Shown here in pieces: positions 1 to 9,600 of a stretch of 64,000 nucleotides of DNA. A program made the translations under genes and the position numbers. Under the pieces are notes generated by a model. It worked only from the letters and a program-made list of their open reading frames with translations, was not told where the DNA came from and searched no databases. Positions within the stretch are counted from its first letter, which is position 1, and each line of letters begins with the position of its first letter. The DNA is taken from contig NZ_BTVP01000019.1 of NCBI RefSeq assembly GCF_045863935.1, forward strand, positions 1-64,000. Direction: 5' to 3'. This DNA is from Parvibaculum sp045863935. GTDB lineage: Bacteria; Pseudomonadota; Alphaproteobacteria; Parvibaculales; Parvibaculaceae.

Positions 1-33
1 GTCATGACCCGGCCCTCCTTCAAACTTTTTTGG

Positions 34-311
34 CGGGTCATCCACGTCTTTCTTTTCTTCTATTCCGTGCCGCAAAGACGTGGATGGCCCGCATAAAGCG
101 GGCCATGACGGTTTTGGGTTTTGAAAACGGCTCGGCTTTCTGAATTCGGAGCCGATCAGGACATCCGGGTGATCCAGTAAACCCGATTTCGCGGTTCCGA
201 GTCCCGAGTCCCGAGTGCTGGCGAACAGGCGTTTCGCTCGCAAAATCAAAAGCTTGAACCAGCCCCGAAAAATTTAAACCGGACAGCAGTGGCATAAAGC
301 GGGCCATGACG
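34..311. repeat. REP-like palindromic intergenic repeat
   Basis: Positions 34-52 and 75-94 form a long inverted repeat: GGGTCATCCACGTCTTT faces AAAGACGTGGATGGCCC across a short AT-rich loop. Next to it, the 20-mer starting GCATAAAGCGGGCCATGACG occurs near 93-111 and again near 292-311. Palindromes of this flavour (GTCATG-GCCCG ... ATCCACGTCTTT) are common REP-type intergenic repeats in alphaproteobacteria, from memory. The whole 1-378 stretch holds no convincing gene. An 89-codon reading frame on the minus strand simply runs through the repeat. Confidence 0.6.
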
Positions 312-378
312 AAAAAGGGGGCTGAGGTTTCATATCGCGATTACGCTTTTATCACCTGCCCGCGCTAGACTCGCTTCC

Positions 379-1074
379 ATGAGACAGAACAACTGGACAT
401 GGGCCGCCCTGGTCCTTCTTGGCGCCGCGGCGCTGCTGCTTCTCCTGATGAACCGCTTTCCGGGCGCGCTGGACAGCGAGAACGCTCAGATGCGCTTCGT
501 CTATGGCGTGCTGCTGCTAACGCTGGTCGGCTCCGGCGTCTTGATGGGGTGGCGGGAGCGAGCGGGCGTGGCGCTGAAACAGGCGCTGACCTGGATCGCG
601 ATCGCGCTTGTGCTGGTGATCGGCTATTCCTATCGCGACGTGTTTTCGGACATCGGCAGCCGGCTGCGCTCCGAAGTCGCCCCCTCCGTCCCGGTGACGG
701 GCGAACCGGGCACGGCCTATCTGTCGCGCGACATGACGGGACATTTCCATGCGGACGCGCTCGTCAACGGGACGCATGTGCGTTTCCTGGTGGATACGGG
801 CGCCAGCGACGTGGCGCTGAGCGCCGCGGATGCGCGCCGTGTCGGCATCGACTTTTCAAGGCTCAGCTACACCATCCCCTATCAGACGGCGAACGGCGTC
901 ATCCATGCCGCACGGGTAAGGCTCGACGAGGTGACGGTGGGCGGCATCACGCTGCGCGATGTCGATGCCTCGGTGTCGCAGGGCGGGCTCGACACGTCAT
1001 TGCTCGGCATGAGCTTTCTCGGGCGGCTCGGTTCCGTCGAGGTCCGGGGCGAGCGGCTGGTGTTGCGCTACTAG
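379..1074 (+). CDS. Membrane-anchored retropepsin-like aspartic protease (TIGR02281 type)
   Basis: A 231-residue protein. Three hydrophobic segments (about residues 8-24, 40-57 and 71-86) are followed by a periplasmic domain. That domain carries the single aspartic-protease motif FLVDTGAS with Asp139, and later hydrophobic strands ending in LLGMSFLGRL. This layout matches the clan AA family TIGR02281, bacterial retropepsin-like proteases that have one catalytic Asp per chain and so would act as dimers. Substrates are unknown. The start has no clear ribosome site but is the first ATG before the first hydrophobic helix. It lies 123 bases before the phosphomannomutase gene on the same strand. 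Confidence 0.85.
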   Translation: MRQNNWTWAALVLLGAAALLLLLMNRFPGALDSENAQMRFVYGVLLLTLVGSGVLMGWRERAGVALKQALTWIAIALVLVIGYSYRDVFSDIGSRLRSEVAPSVPVTGEPGTAYLSRDMTGHFHADALVNGTHVRFLVDTGASDVALSAADARRVGIDFSRLSYTIPYQTANGVIHAARVRLDEVTVGGITLRDVDASVSQGGLDTSLLGMSFLGRLGSVEVRGERLVLRY

Positions 1075-1197
1075 ACACACACCGCCATTCTCCCGCCTCA
1101 TTCAGGACTTCTATAGCGGATCGGACTTGTCATCCGTTCACGCCGAAATTTCGCTATAACAAGTCATCGAGACCACCCCGCCCTCCCCGGAGATAAC

Positions 1198-2697
1198 ATG
1201 ACGCTGAAGCCGCGTACCGACCTGAAGCCCAATACGCCTGAATTCGAGAACCTGCCGCTCGTCTCGCCCAACGGGTTCCGCGAATATGACGCGCGCTGGC
1301 TGTTCGAGAAGGAGATCAATCTCGTCGGCGTGCAGGCGCTGGGGCTGGGGCTCGGCACGGCGATCCACGAATTCGGCGTGCGGCCTGCAATCGCGGTCGG
1401 TCACGACTTCCGCTCCTATTCCGCCTCGATCAAGCAGGCACTGATCATCGGCCTGATGGAAGCGGGCTGCGAGGTGCACGATATCGGCCTCGCGCTTTCG
1501 CCTGTCGCCTATTTCGCGCAGTTCGCGCTCGACGTGCCCTGCGTTGCCATGGTGACGGCGAGCCACAACGAGAACGGCTGGACCGGCGTGAAGATGGGCG
1601 CGCAACGGCCGCTGACTTTCGGGCCGGACGAGATGGGGCGCCTGAAGGAGATCGTGCTCGGCGGCGAAGGCAAGGCGCGCGACGGCGGACGCTATATCCG
1701 CGTGGGCGGCATGGCGGAGCGCTATATCGCCGACCTCACCGGCCGGCCGAAAATCAAACGCAAGCTGCGCGTGGTCGCGGCCTGCGGCAACGGCACGGCG
1801 GGCGCCTTCGCGCCGAAGGTTCTCGAAGGCATCGGCGTGGAGGTGATCCCGCTCGATTGCGAGCTCGACTGGACCTTCCCGCGCTACAACCCGAACCCCG
1901 AAGACATGGAAATGCTCCATGCGCTGCGCGACAAGGTGCTGGAAACGGGCGCCGATGTGGGCCTCGGCTTCGACGGCGACGGCGACCGCTGCGGCGTGGT
2001 GGACGATACGGGCGAGGAAATCTTCGCCGACAAGGTGGGCGTGATGCTGGCGCGGGATTTGTCCGCGCGGCACGCGAATGCGCAATTCGTGGTGGACGTG
2101 AAGTCGACCGGGCTCTTCCTCACCGATCCCGTGCTGATCGCGAACGGCGCGAAGACCGACTACTGGAAGACCGGACACTCCTATATCAAGCGGCGCGCGC
2201 ATGAACTGAACGCGCTGGTCGGCTTCGAGAAGTCCGGCCACTACTTCTTCAATCCGCCGATCGGACGCGGTTATGACGACGGGCTCGTCTCGGCCATCGC
2301 GATCTGCGACATGCTGGACCGCAATCCGGACAAGAAGATGTCGGATCTGCGCGAGGCGCTGCCGAAGACATGGGGCTCGCCCACCATGTCGCCCTATTGC
2401 CCGGACGAGAAAAAATACGAAGTCGTGGAGCGGATCGTGCGGCTCTTCGAGGAGATGGAGACGAAGGGCGAGACGCTTATCGGCCAGAAGATCCGCGACA
2501 TCGTGACGGTGAACGGCGTGCGCGTGACGGTGGCGGACGGGACCTGGGGCCTTGTGCGCGCCTCATCGAACAAGCCGGGGCTCGTGGTCGTGGTGGAAAG
2601 CCCGGCATCGGAAGCGAACATGCGGGCCATGTTCGCGGAAGTGGACAAGCACCTTTCGGCGCAGCCCGAAGTGGGCGAGTACGATCAGAAGATCTGA
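1198..2697 (+). CDS. Phosphomannomutase/phosphoglucomutase
   Basis: A 499-residue alpha-D-phosphohexomutase, the normal length for the PMM/PGM (AlgC-like) family. It interconverts hexose 6- and 1-phosphates for sugar-nucleotide and envelope polysaccharide synthesis. Visible signatures in order: the phosphoserine loop TASHNENGW (Ser122), the metal-binding loop DGDGDRCG (about 259-266), the sugar-specificity loop GFEKSGHYFF, and a C-terminal phosphate-binding domain. The ATG follows GGAGATAAC, a good ribosome site. It is cytosolic. No neighbouring polysaccharide genes are present, so the specific pathway cannot be read from context. Confidence 0.93.
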   Translation: MTLKPRTDLKPNTPEFENLPLVSPNGFREYDARWLFEKEINLVGVQALGLGLGTAIHEFGVRPAIAVGHDFRSYSASIKQALIIGLMEAGCEVHDIGLALSPVAYFAQFALDVPCVAMVTASHNENGWTGVKMGAQRPLTFGPDEMGRLKEIVLGGEGKARDGGRYIRVGGMAERYIADLTGRPKIKRKLRVVAACGNGTAGAFAPKVLEGIGVEVIPLDCELDWTFPRYNPNPEDMEMLHALRDKVLETGADVGLGFDGDGDRCGVVDDTGEEIFADKVGVMLARDLSARHANAQFVVDVKSTGLFLTDPVLIANGAKTDYWKTGHSYIKRRAHELNALVGFEKSGHYFFNPPIGRGYDDGLVSAIAICDMLDRNPDKKMSDLREALPKTWGSPTMSPYCPDEKKYEVVERIVRLFEEMETKGETLIGQKIRDIVTVNGVRVTVADGTWGLVRASSNKPGLVVVVESPASEANMRAMFAEVDKHLSAQPEVGEYDQKI

Positions 2698-2704
2698 GGA
2701 GGCC

Positions 2705-3091
2705 TTAAACTTTCCGGATCGGTCCGGGGTACTGCGCCACGAGGGGGTCGGCTGTCAGCAACACGATGCCTTCCTCCAGCGCCTGTGCGACCAGCATCCG
2801 GTCGAAGGGGTCCTTGTGAAGCGGTGGCAAATCGCCCGCCGCTAGCGCATGACGGCTCGCAATCGGCAATTCCTCATACCCGTTGTCAATGAGGCCACGG
2901 TGCAGGAGACGCGGATCGGCCTGGAAATCGTCCCGCCCCAGCGAACGCTTGATGGCGATTTCCCACAGGTTCGCCGGGCTGAAGAGAAGAAGGTTCTCCG
3001 TGTCCTCGATGAGCTTGCGCGCTGTGCGCGGCAGCTTCCCCGGCAGACCGGCGGCCCAGAGAAGAATATGCGTGTCGAGAAGGAGCTTCAC
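2705..3091 (-). CDS. vapC: VapC-type PIN-domain toxin
   Basis: A 128-residue PIN-domain ribonuclease. The N-terminal LLLDTHILLW motif supplies the first catalytic Asp, NLWEIAIK the Glu, and DPFDRMLVAQAL plus LLTADPL the later acidic residues. This is the pattern of type II toxin-antitoxin VapC toxins, which cleave structured RNAs such as tRNA. The start is GTG and overlaps the antitoxin stop in GTGA, so the two are translationally coupled. The actual RNA target cannot be predicted. Confidence 0.88.
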   Translation of the reverse strand: MKLLLDTHILLWAAGLPGKLPRTARKLIEDTENLLLFSPANLWEIAIKRSLGRDDFQADPRLLHRGLIDNGYEELPIASRHALAAGDLPPLHKDPFDRMLVAQALEEGIVLLTADPLVAQYPGPIRKV

Positions 3092-3333
3092 GCGTCCTCC
3101 CCGAACAGTGCCTCGATCTCGGCCTTGCCCATCTTGTCGAAATCGGCCGGGACCTTGAGCGCGCCCGCCAGAAACCCGGTGCGGCGCACCTCGCCCGGCA
3201 CAGGTGCGTCAAGCGCCGTCACCTTGACGAGCGGCTTTCCCGCTTTCGCGATGATGAAGCTCTCACCTTTCGCCGCCTTTTCGATCAGGCGGGAAAGGTG
3301 CGTCTTCGCTTCATGGATATTGAAGGTACGCAT
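3088..3333 (-). CDS. Phd/YefM-type antitoxin of the PIN toxin
   Basis: An 81-residue protein whose N-terminal MRTFNIHEAKTHLSRLIEKA followed by GESFIIAKAGKPLVKV is the classical Phd/YefM DNA-binding fold. The charged tail (ADFDKMGKAEIEALFGED) would wrap the toxin. It is the upstream partner of the PIN toxin with a 4-base overlap, which is the usual antitoxin-first order. It should neutralise the toxin and repress its own promoter through the AT-rich repeats just upstream. Confidence 0.87.
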   Translation of the reverse strand: MRTFNIHEAKTHLSRLIEKAAKGESFIIAKAGKPLVKVTALDAPVPGEVRRTGFLAGALKVPADFDKMGKAEIEALFGEDA

Positions 3334-3341
3334 CGCCTACA

Positions 3342-3380
3342 TCCAAATTAGTTTAGTTTATTGAACTTAGTTTAATTGGA
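3342..3380. promoter_or_regulatory. AT-rich promoter/operator of the toxin-antitoxin pair
   Basis: Directly upstream of the antitoxin gene is a strikingly AT-rich 39-base stretch in otherwise GC-rich DNA. It contains the direct repeats TTAGTTTAGTTTA (3348-3360) and TTAGTTTAATT (3367-3377) inside mirrored ends TCCAA and TTGGA. Repeats like this next to Phd/YefM antitoxin genes usually form the autoregulatory operator. This is inference from position and repeat pattern. Confidence 0.5.
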
Positions 3381-3460
3381 CATGGATTTCAAGTCCGGCT
3401 TTCGTCCGGACCGGAAGAAGGCTTTACTCCCCTGCCCTCCCATTGCCGAAACCGGAAACG

Positions 3461-4555
3461 ATGGAAACGCCCAACGAAAACCTGATCGACGCCGTCGATG
3501 CGCTTCTGCCCGCGCTGTTGCAGGGAATGGATGCCGTGTCGTTCATTGCGCGGCATATGCATCCGCCGCTTCTGGCGAGCCTTGTCGAGCAGATGGAACC
3601 GGTGGCAGCGAAGCTGAAGGCCTCGCGGGCGGCGTTCGACGCAGCGCAATGGCCGGAGCATCTGTGCGCGTTTCGCGACCATGTGCGCGAGGCGGCGGAC
3701 GAGACCGAAGCGACGTTCGAAGGATTGCGCGCGGCGGCGGCGGACGGGTCGGCGCCGGGCGGGCCGGTCTTCGCGGCCTATCGCGCGATGCGGCACGGGC
3801 CGCGCGCGATGGAGGCGCTTTATCCGGTGAGCGCGATGCTGCCGCCGGTGAGCCGCTTCTTCCTCGAGGACGGCGCGCAGAGCGACGCGGCGCTCATCGA
3901 GCGTCTCGCGGAAGGCGCGGCGACAGAAGGGACCGGCATCCATCATTTCGGCAACGAAAAGGGACAGCGCGGCGGCTTCTCGCTCTATGTGCCGGAGACA
4001 TACGACGCCGGACGCCCTCACCCGCTGATCGTCGCCTGTCATGGCGGCAGCGGGCACGGGCGCGGTTTTCTGTGGACATGGCTCAGGGCCGCGCGCTCTC
4101 GCGGCGCGATCCTGATGAGCCCGACATCGCTCGATGCGACATGGTCGCTCATGGAACCGGAGCAGGACCGGGCCTCGCTTGCGCGGATGATGGCGCGTGC
4201 GGGCGAGCGCTGGAACATCGATGCCGGCCGCATCTTGCTCACCGGCATGAGCGACGGCGGCACCTTCACCTATCTTGCGGGGCTGGCAGGCGGGCCCTTC
4301 ACGCATCTCGCGCCTGTCTCGTCCGCGTGGCATCCGATGCTTCTCGGCATGGCGGATCCGGCACGGCTTCAGGGCCTTCCCGTCTATATCACGCATGGCG
4401 CGCTCGACTGGATGTTCGCCGCCGACATGGCGCGGCTCGCCTATTCGGAGCTTTCGGCGGCGGGCGCGAATGTGACTTATCGCGAGATCGCCGACCTCTC
4501 CCACACCTATCCGGTGGAAGAAAACGCCCGCATCATGGACTGGTTCCTCGCCTGA
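3461..4555 (+). CDS. Alpha/beta-hydrolase, phospholipase/carboxylesterase or PHB-depolymerase-like
   Basis: About 364 residues from the ATG at 3461; a TTG six codons upstream is possible. The N-terminal 170 residues are a helical region with no motif I recognise. The C-terminal half is an alpha/beta-hydrolase: HPLIVACHGGSGHGRGF is the oxyanion region, LTGMSDGGTF holds the nucleophile Ser (about 264), THGALDWMF gives a candidate Asp and LSHTYPVEE a candidate His. This resembles the PHB-depolymerase/phospholipase-carboxylesterase group. There is no signal peptide, so it is probably cytosolic. It converges on the TauE gene with 3 bases between stops. Substrate unknown. Confidence 0.75.
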   Translation: METPNENLIDAVDALLPALLQGMDAVSFIARHMHPPLLASLVEQMEPVAAKLKASRAAFDAAQWPEHLCAFRDHVREAADETEATFEGLRAAAADGSAPGGPVFAAYRAMRHGPRAMEALYPVSAMLPPVSRFFLEDGAQSDAALIERLAEGAATEGTGIHHFGNEKGQRGGFSLYVPETYDAGRPHPLIVACHGGSGHGRGFLWTWLRAARSRGAILMSPTSLDATWSLMEPEQDRASLARMMARAGERWNIDAGRILLTGMSDGGTFTYLAGLAGGPFTHLAPVSSAWHPMLLGMADPARLQGLPVYITHGALDWMFAADMARLAYSELSAAGANVTYREIADLSHTYPVEENARIMDWFLA

Positions 4556-4558
4556 GGG

Positions 4559-5408
4559 TCAGCCGAGGAAGAGCCGGTAGAACATCTGGACCGAGGTGAG
4601 CGCGAGGAAAGCCGCGAAGGCGCGGATGAGCGCCTTGTGGCTGATCGCATGCGCGATGGCGGCACCCCAGGGCGCGGCAAGCACCGAGAGCGGCGCGATG
4701 AGCGCGATCCCGATCAGGTTCACGTAACCGAAGCTGAAGGGCGGCAGGAGCGGATCGTTCCAGCCCGCAAGCACGAAGCCGATGACGGCGGGAACGGCGA
4801 TCAGCACACCGAGACCCGAGGAGGTCGCGACCGCTTCGCGCGGGTTCTTGCCGTAGAGCGTCATGAAGCTGACGGCGAAGGTGCCGCCGCCGATCCCCAT
4901 GAGCGCGGAAAGAGTGCCGATGACGCCGGCAACGGAATATTGCACGGGCTTGCCGGGCAACTGCGTGCCGAGGCGCCAGCTTTCCTTGCCGAAGGCGAGA
5001 TTGGCGGCGACGAGCAGCGCGATGGAGGCAAAGACGCCGGTCAGGGCATCGCCGCTCACATAGGCCGCGACGACCGTTCCGGCCGCGACGCCCAGAAGAA
5101 TGGGGAGCGCCCAGCTTTTCAGCATCGGCCAGTCGACCGCGCCNNNNNNNNNNGCCTTTTTTTGCGTGGGCGCGAACGGAACGGATCGAAGTCAGCACGA
5201 TTGTGCCGAGCGAGGTGCCGACGGCGAGATGCATGCGCACCGCTTCGTCGATGCCGAGCAGCGTGAAGACATGATAGAGGACCGGCACGATGACGATGCC
5301 GCCGCCGACGCCGAGAAGGCCCGCGAGGACGCCGGCGACAAGGCCGGTGACGATGAGCCCGGCCGCAAAAGGCGCGAGTTCCATGAGCGACATGGCTTCG
5401 ATGTTCAT
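4559..5408 (-). CDS. TauE/SafE-family sulfite/organosulfur permease, interrupted by assembly gap
   Basis: A multi-pass membrane protein of the TauE/SafE (DUF81) family, which exports sulfite or organosulfonates. The two halves each carry the family glycine motif: GLLGVGGGIVIVPVL near the N-terminus and LMGIGGGTFAVSF in the second half, with about eight hydrophobic segments. The 10-N run at 5144-5153 breaks the frame. On both sides the codons abut the Ns in phase (HAKKG before, GAVDW after), so 10 filled bases shift the frame by one. The gene itself is probably intact. The start at 5408 is an ATG preceding a hydrophobic helix. Confidence 0.85.
5144..5153. other. Scaffold gap (10 Ns)
   Basis: Ten Ns inside the TauE-family gene. 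GCC occurs directly on both sides. The family-typical junction reads AHAKKGAVDW with a single Gly, so the two contig ends may overlap by that triplet and the true gap could be zero or negative. A run of seven T follows on the right. Confidence 0.95.
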
Positions 5409-5423
5409 GCGTCGGTTCTTTAT

Positions 5424-6446
5424 CTATCGAGCCGCGGCGAGTGCCGGGTCTTTTCTGGATTCGGGGGCGGGTCCTGATCGCGAGACCATGTCCATGGCTT
5501 CGCGGATGACATTTTCGTTTGCGCCGGGACGCGGCGCGTTCTCGGAGATGTGGCGGCGGAAGGCGCGCGCGCCCGGGCATCCCTGGAAGAGGCCCAGTAT
5601 ATGCCGTGTCATCGCATGGAGATGTGTTCCATGCGCCAATTCTCTTTGCACATAAGGCAGAAAGGTTTCAAGGACCTCATGCCGGGAGAGCGACGGACTG
5701 TCGTCGCCGTAGAAACGCGCATCCACCCCGGCCAGGAGGTAGGGGTTCTGGTAGGCGGCACGGCCGAGCATGACGCCATCGACATGAGCGAGATGCGCTT
5801 GTGCCTCGTCGAGCGACGCGATGCCGCCATTGATGAAGATTTCCGTGTCGGGCATCGCCTCTTTCAGCCGGTAGACCAGCGGATAGTCGAGCGGCGGCAC
5901 GTCGCGGTTTTCCTTCGGCGACAGACCTTCGAGCCAGGCCTTGCGCGCATGGACGATGAGCGTTTCGCAGCCCGCCTCGCGGACCGCGCGCGCCATGGCG
6001 GGTAGCGCCTCTTCCGGTGCCTGATGGTCGACGCCGATGCGGCATTTCACGGTGACGGGAACTGCGACCGCGCCGCGCATCGCCTCGACGCAACGCGCGA
6101 CGAGGCCGGGTTCGAGCATGAGGCAGGCGCCGAAGCGACCGGACTGAACGCGGTCCGAGGGACAGCCGACATTGAGGTTCACTTCGTCGTAACCGAAGTC
6201 CGCCGCGATGCGGGCTGCTTCCGCAAGATCGGCGGGATCGGAGCCGCCAAGCTGAACGGCGACGGGATGTTCCGACGCATCGAAACCGAGCAGCCGCGCG
6301 CGGTCCCCATGCAGCACGGCGCCGGTCGTCACCATCTCCGTATAGAGAAGCGCACGGCGCGTGATGAGACGCAGGAAGAACCGGTCATGCCGGTCCGTCC
6401 AGTCCATCATAGGGGCGATCGCGATTTTATTTGTTTGCGTGTTCAA
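5424..6446 (-). CDS. dusA: tRNA-dihydrouridine(20/20a) synthase DusA
   Basis: A 340-residue FMN enzyme that reduces U20/U20a in the tRNA D-loop. Family features: IAIAPMMDWTDRHDRFF at the N-terminus (FMN pocket), VNLNVGCPSDRVQSG with the catalytic Cys, VTVKCRIGVD, and ETLIVHARKAWLEGLSP near the active site. The start is TTG at 6446, because an in-frame TAA lies 42 bases upstream with no ATG between. The 5' end and upstream DNA are echoed at 24166-24291, marking dusA as the attachment site of the island to its right. dusA 5' ends are known integration targets of a dedicated integrase family. Confidence 0.92.
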   Translation of the reverse strand: MNTQTNKIAIAPMMDWTDRHDRFFLRLITRRALLYTEMVTTGAVLHGDRARLLGFDASEHPVAVQLGGSDPADLAEAARIAADFGYDEVNLNVGCPSDRVQSGRFGACLMLEPGLVARCVEAMRGAVAVPVTVKCRIGVDHQAPEEALPAMARAVREAGCETLIVHARKAWLEGLSPKENRDVPPLDYPLVYRLKEAMPDTEIFINGGIASLDEAQAHLAHVDGVMLGRAAYQNPYLLAGVDARFYGDDSPSLSRHEVLETFLPYVQRELAHGTHLHAMTRHILGLFQGCPGARAFRRHISENAPRPGANENVIREAMDMVSRSGPAPESRKDPALAAAR

Positions 6447-6526
6447 CAGTTTATCGGGCTCTGATCGGGCTTCAAGAGGCCTAGTTTACGCTGTTGTACC
6501 CTTCGATGCGCGTGTAGGTACAAGAG
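6401..6526. repeat. Left attachment-like site (dusA start and upstream)
   Basis: Contains the dusA start codons and about 80 bases upstream. It aligns with 24166-24291. Shared blocks include TCCATCAT at the MMD codons, ATTTT, TTCAAG, AGTTTACG and GTTGTA. On the minus strand it encodes LNTQTNKIAIAPMMD. Downstream of MMD (towards lower coordinates) dusA continues intact. Confidence 0.6.
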
Positions 6527-6676
6527 AAAAATCGGGATCGTCGAAAGACCCCGAATAATGTCTCTCGTCAAGTTGCGCAATCGGGGCCGCCGCGACCGGG
6601 CGGCGTATTGTCGAGCCCTTTGTCCGAAGGTGGAGGTGGAGGTGGACGCGGTCGATCGAGCTGCATTCATTTGCAC

Positions 6677-9600
6677 TCAGCCTTCATCTCCGGTGTCGTC
6701 TTCGGACAATCCCATGCCGTGAACGATCGCATAGATCGCCGGGATCACCGCCAGCGTGAGGATGGTTGAAGACACCATGCCGCCGATCATCGGTACGGCG
6801 ATGCGCTGCATCACCTCGGCGCCGGTGCCGGTGGCCCAGAGGATCGGCAGGAGCCCGGCCATGATGGTGATGACGGTCATCATTTTCGGCCGCACGCGCC
6901 AGACGGCGCCCTCCATGATCGCGCCGTTGAGAACCGCGCGCGTGAAGGCGCGGCCCTCGGCCGCAGCCATGGCCTTCGCGTCGCGAAGCGCGTGATCAAG
7001 ATACAGCAGCATCACGACGCCGGTTTCGGCGGCCACCCCTGCCAGCGCGATGAAACCGACGGCGGCCGCAACGCTCATGTTGAAATCGAGCGCCGCCATC
7101 AGCCAGAGTCCGCCCACCAGTGCGAAGGGCAGCGACAACATCACGATGAAGGTTTCGGTGAGGCTCTTGAAGTTGAGATAGAGGAGCAGGAAGATCACGA
7201 GCAACGTGACCGGGACGACGAGCGCAAGACGCTGCGCCGCACGGGCCAGATATTCGAACTGGCCGCTCCAGGCGACCGTGTAGCCGGGCGGCAGCGCGAC
7301 TTCGCCAGCCACAACGCGCTGCGCCTCGCCGACATAGCCGCCAAGATCGCGGCCGCGGATATCGACAAAGACATAGACGACCGGCTGGCCGCTTTCGGTG
7401 CGTATCATGGTGGGCCCGCGCGCGCGCGTGATGTCGGCGATCTCGCCGAGCGGAACGGCGGCACCGGCGGGCGTTGCGACGAAAACTTCGCGCGCGATCG
7501 CGTCCGGACTGGCGCGGGAGGCCTGCGGATAACGCAGCACCACGTCGTAGCGCTCGCGCCCTTCAACCGTCGTGGTGAGGGCTTTCGCGCCCAGCGCCAT
7601 CGCAATCGCCTCCTGCACCGTCTCCATCGAAAGCCCGAGCCGGGCGATGCGGTCACGGTCGGGCCTGATGTCGAGAAAATAGCCGCCATTGACGCGTTCG
7701 GCGTAAGCCGACGAAGTGCCGGGAACGGCCCGCAGGACGGTTTCGACCTCGCGGGCGATCCGTTCGAGTTCGACGAGGTCGGGCCCGAATATCTTGACGC
7801 CGACCGGCGTGCGGATGCCGGTCGAGAGCATGTCGATGCGGGCCTTGATGGGCATCGTCCAGGCATTGGAGACGCCGGGAAACTGGAGCGCGGTGTCCAT
7901 TTCGGCGATCAGCTTGTCCAGGTTCATGCCCGGCCGCCATTCGTCTTCGGGTTTCAGATTGACGATCGACTCGAACATCTCCAGCGGCGCGGGATCCGTC
8001 GCACTGTCGGCGCGGCCTGCCTTGCCCCAGACCGAGGCGACTTCGGGAAAACCGGCGATGATCCGGTTCTGCGTCTGCAGCAGTTCGGCGGCCTTCGTTA
8101 CCGAGAGGCCCGGCAGCGTGGTCGGCATGTAGAGAAGCGTCCCCTCGTTGAGGTTCGGCATGAACTCCGAACCGATGCGACCGAGCGGCACAACCGTGAC
8201 GACGAGCACGAGAACCGCCGCAAGGATGGTGACGCCCCGGGCGCGCAGCACCAGGCCGATCAGGGGCCTGTAGACCCAGATCAGTGCCTTGTTGAGCGGA
8301 TTCCTGGCCTCCGGCACGATCCGGCCGCGAATGAAGATCGTCATCAGCACCGGAACCAGCGTGATTGAAAGAAAGGCGGCAGCCGCCATCGCGAAAGTCT
8401 TGGTCGCGGCGAGCGGCTTGAAGAGGCGGCCTTCCTGTGCCTCAAGCGTAAAGATCGGCAGAAAAGAGACGGTGATGATCAGCAGGCTGAAAAAGAGCGC
8501 CGGGCCCACTTCCTGCGCCGCCTCGATGACGACGGCGGTGCGCGAAGCGCCGGGTGGCGCATGCTCGAGCCGCTTGTGGGCATTTTCGATCATCACGATT
8601 GCCGCATCGACCATGGCACCAATCGCAATGGCGATGCCGCCAAGACTCATGATGTTGGAAGGGATACCAAGCAAATGAGTTGCGGCGAGCGCCATCAGAA
8701 TGCCGACCGGCAGCGTGACGATTGCGACAAAGGCGCTTCGCGCATGCCAGAGGAACAGAAGGCAGACCAACGTCACGACGATACTTTCTTCGATCAGGGT
8801 GCGCACCAGCGTGTCGATGGCACGACCGATCAGCGCCGAGCGGTCATAAACCTCGACGATTTCGGTGTTGCCGGGCAGGCTTGGCGCAACGGCCGCGAGC
8901 TCGCGTTTGACGTTTTCGATGACATCGAGCGCATTGGCGCCATGACGTTGCAAGGCGATACCGGAGACCGCCTCGCCCTCGCCCCCCAATTCCGCGACGC
9001 CGCGCCGTTCGTCCGGCGCAAGCTCGACGCGCGCCACGTCGCGCAGCAGGAGCGGCGTGCCGCTCTCGGCCCGGAGTACGATCTTTTCGATGTCGGCGAT
9101 GCCGTCAAGATAACCACGGCCGCGGATCATGAATTCGGTTTCGGCAAGCTCGATGGTACGGCCGCCGACATCCATGTTGCTGGCGCGGACCGCTGCGGCG
9201 ATGCCCGCAAGCGTCAGCCCGGTTTCCTTCAGCAGGAGCGGATCGACGATGATGGCATATTGCCGGACGAAGCCGCCGACCGTTGCCACCTCGGCGACGC
9301 CCTCGGCACGCGAGACGGCGAAGCGGACCTGCCAGTCCTGAATCGAGCGGAGTTCGGCAAGGTTCAGCTCGGAGGATTTCAGCGCATACTGATAGACCCA
9401 GCCGACGCCGGTCGCATCCGGCCCGAGCGACGGCGTCACGCCGTCCGGCAGACGTTCCACCGCCGCACTCAGATATTCGAGGACACGGCTTCGTGCCCAA
9501 TAGAGGTCGGCGCCATCTTCGAAGACGACATAGACGAAGGAAACGCCGAAGAAGGAAAAGCCGCGTACGACGCGCGAGCGCGGCACGTTGAGCATCGCGG

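Noticed and set aside
38..307. 89-codon minus-strand reading frame at the left edge
   Set aside because: It runs through REP-like repeats twice, has no ribosome site and no recognisable domain.
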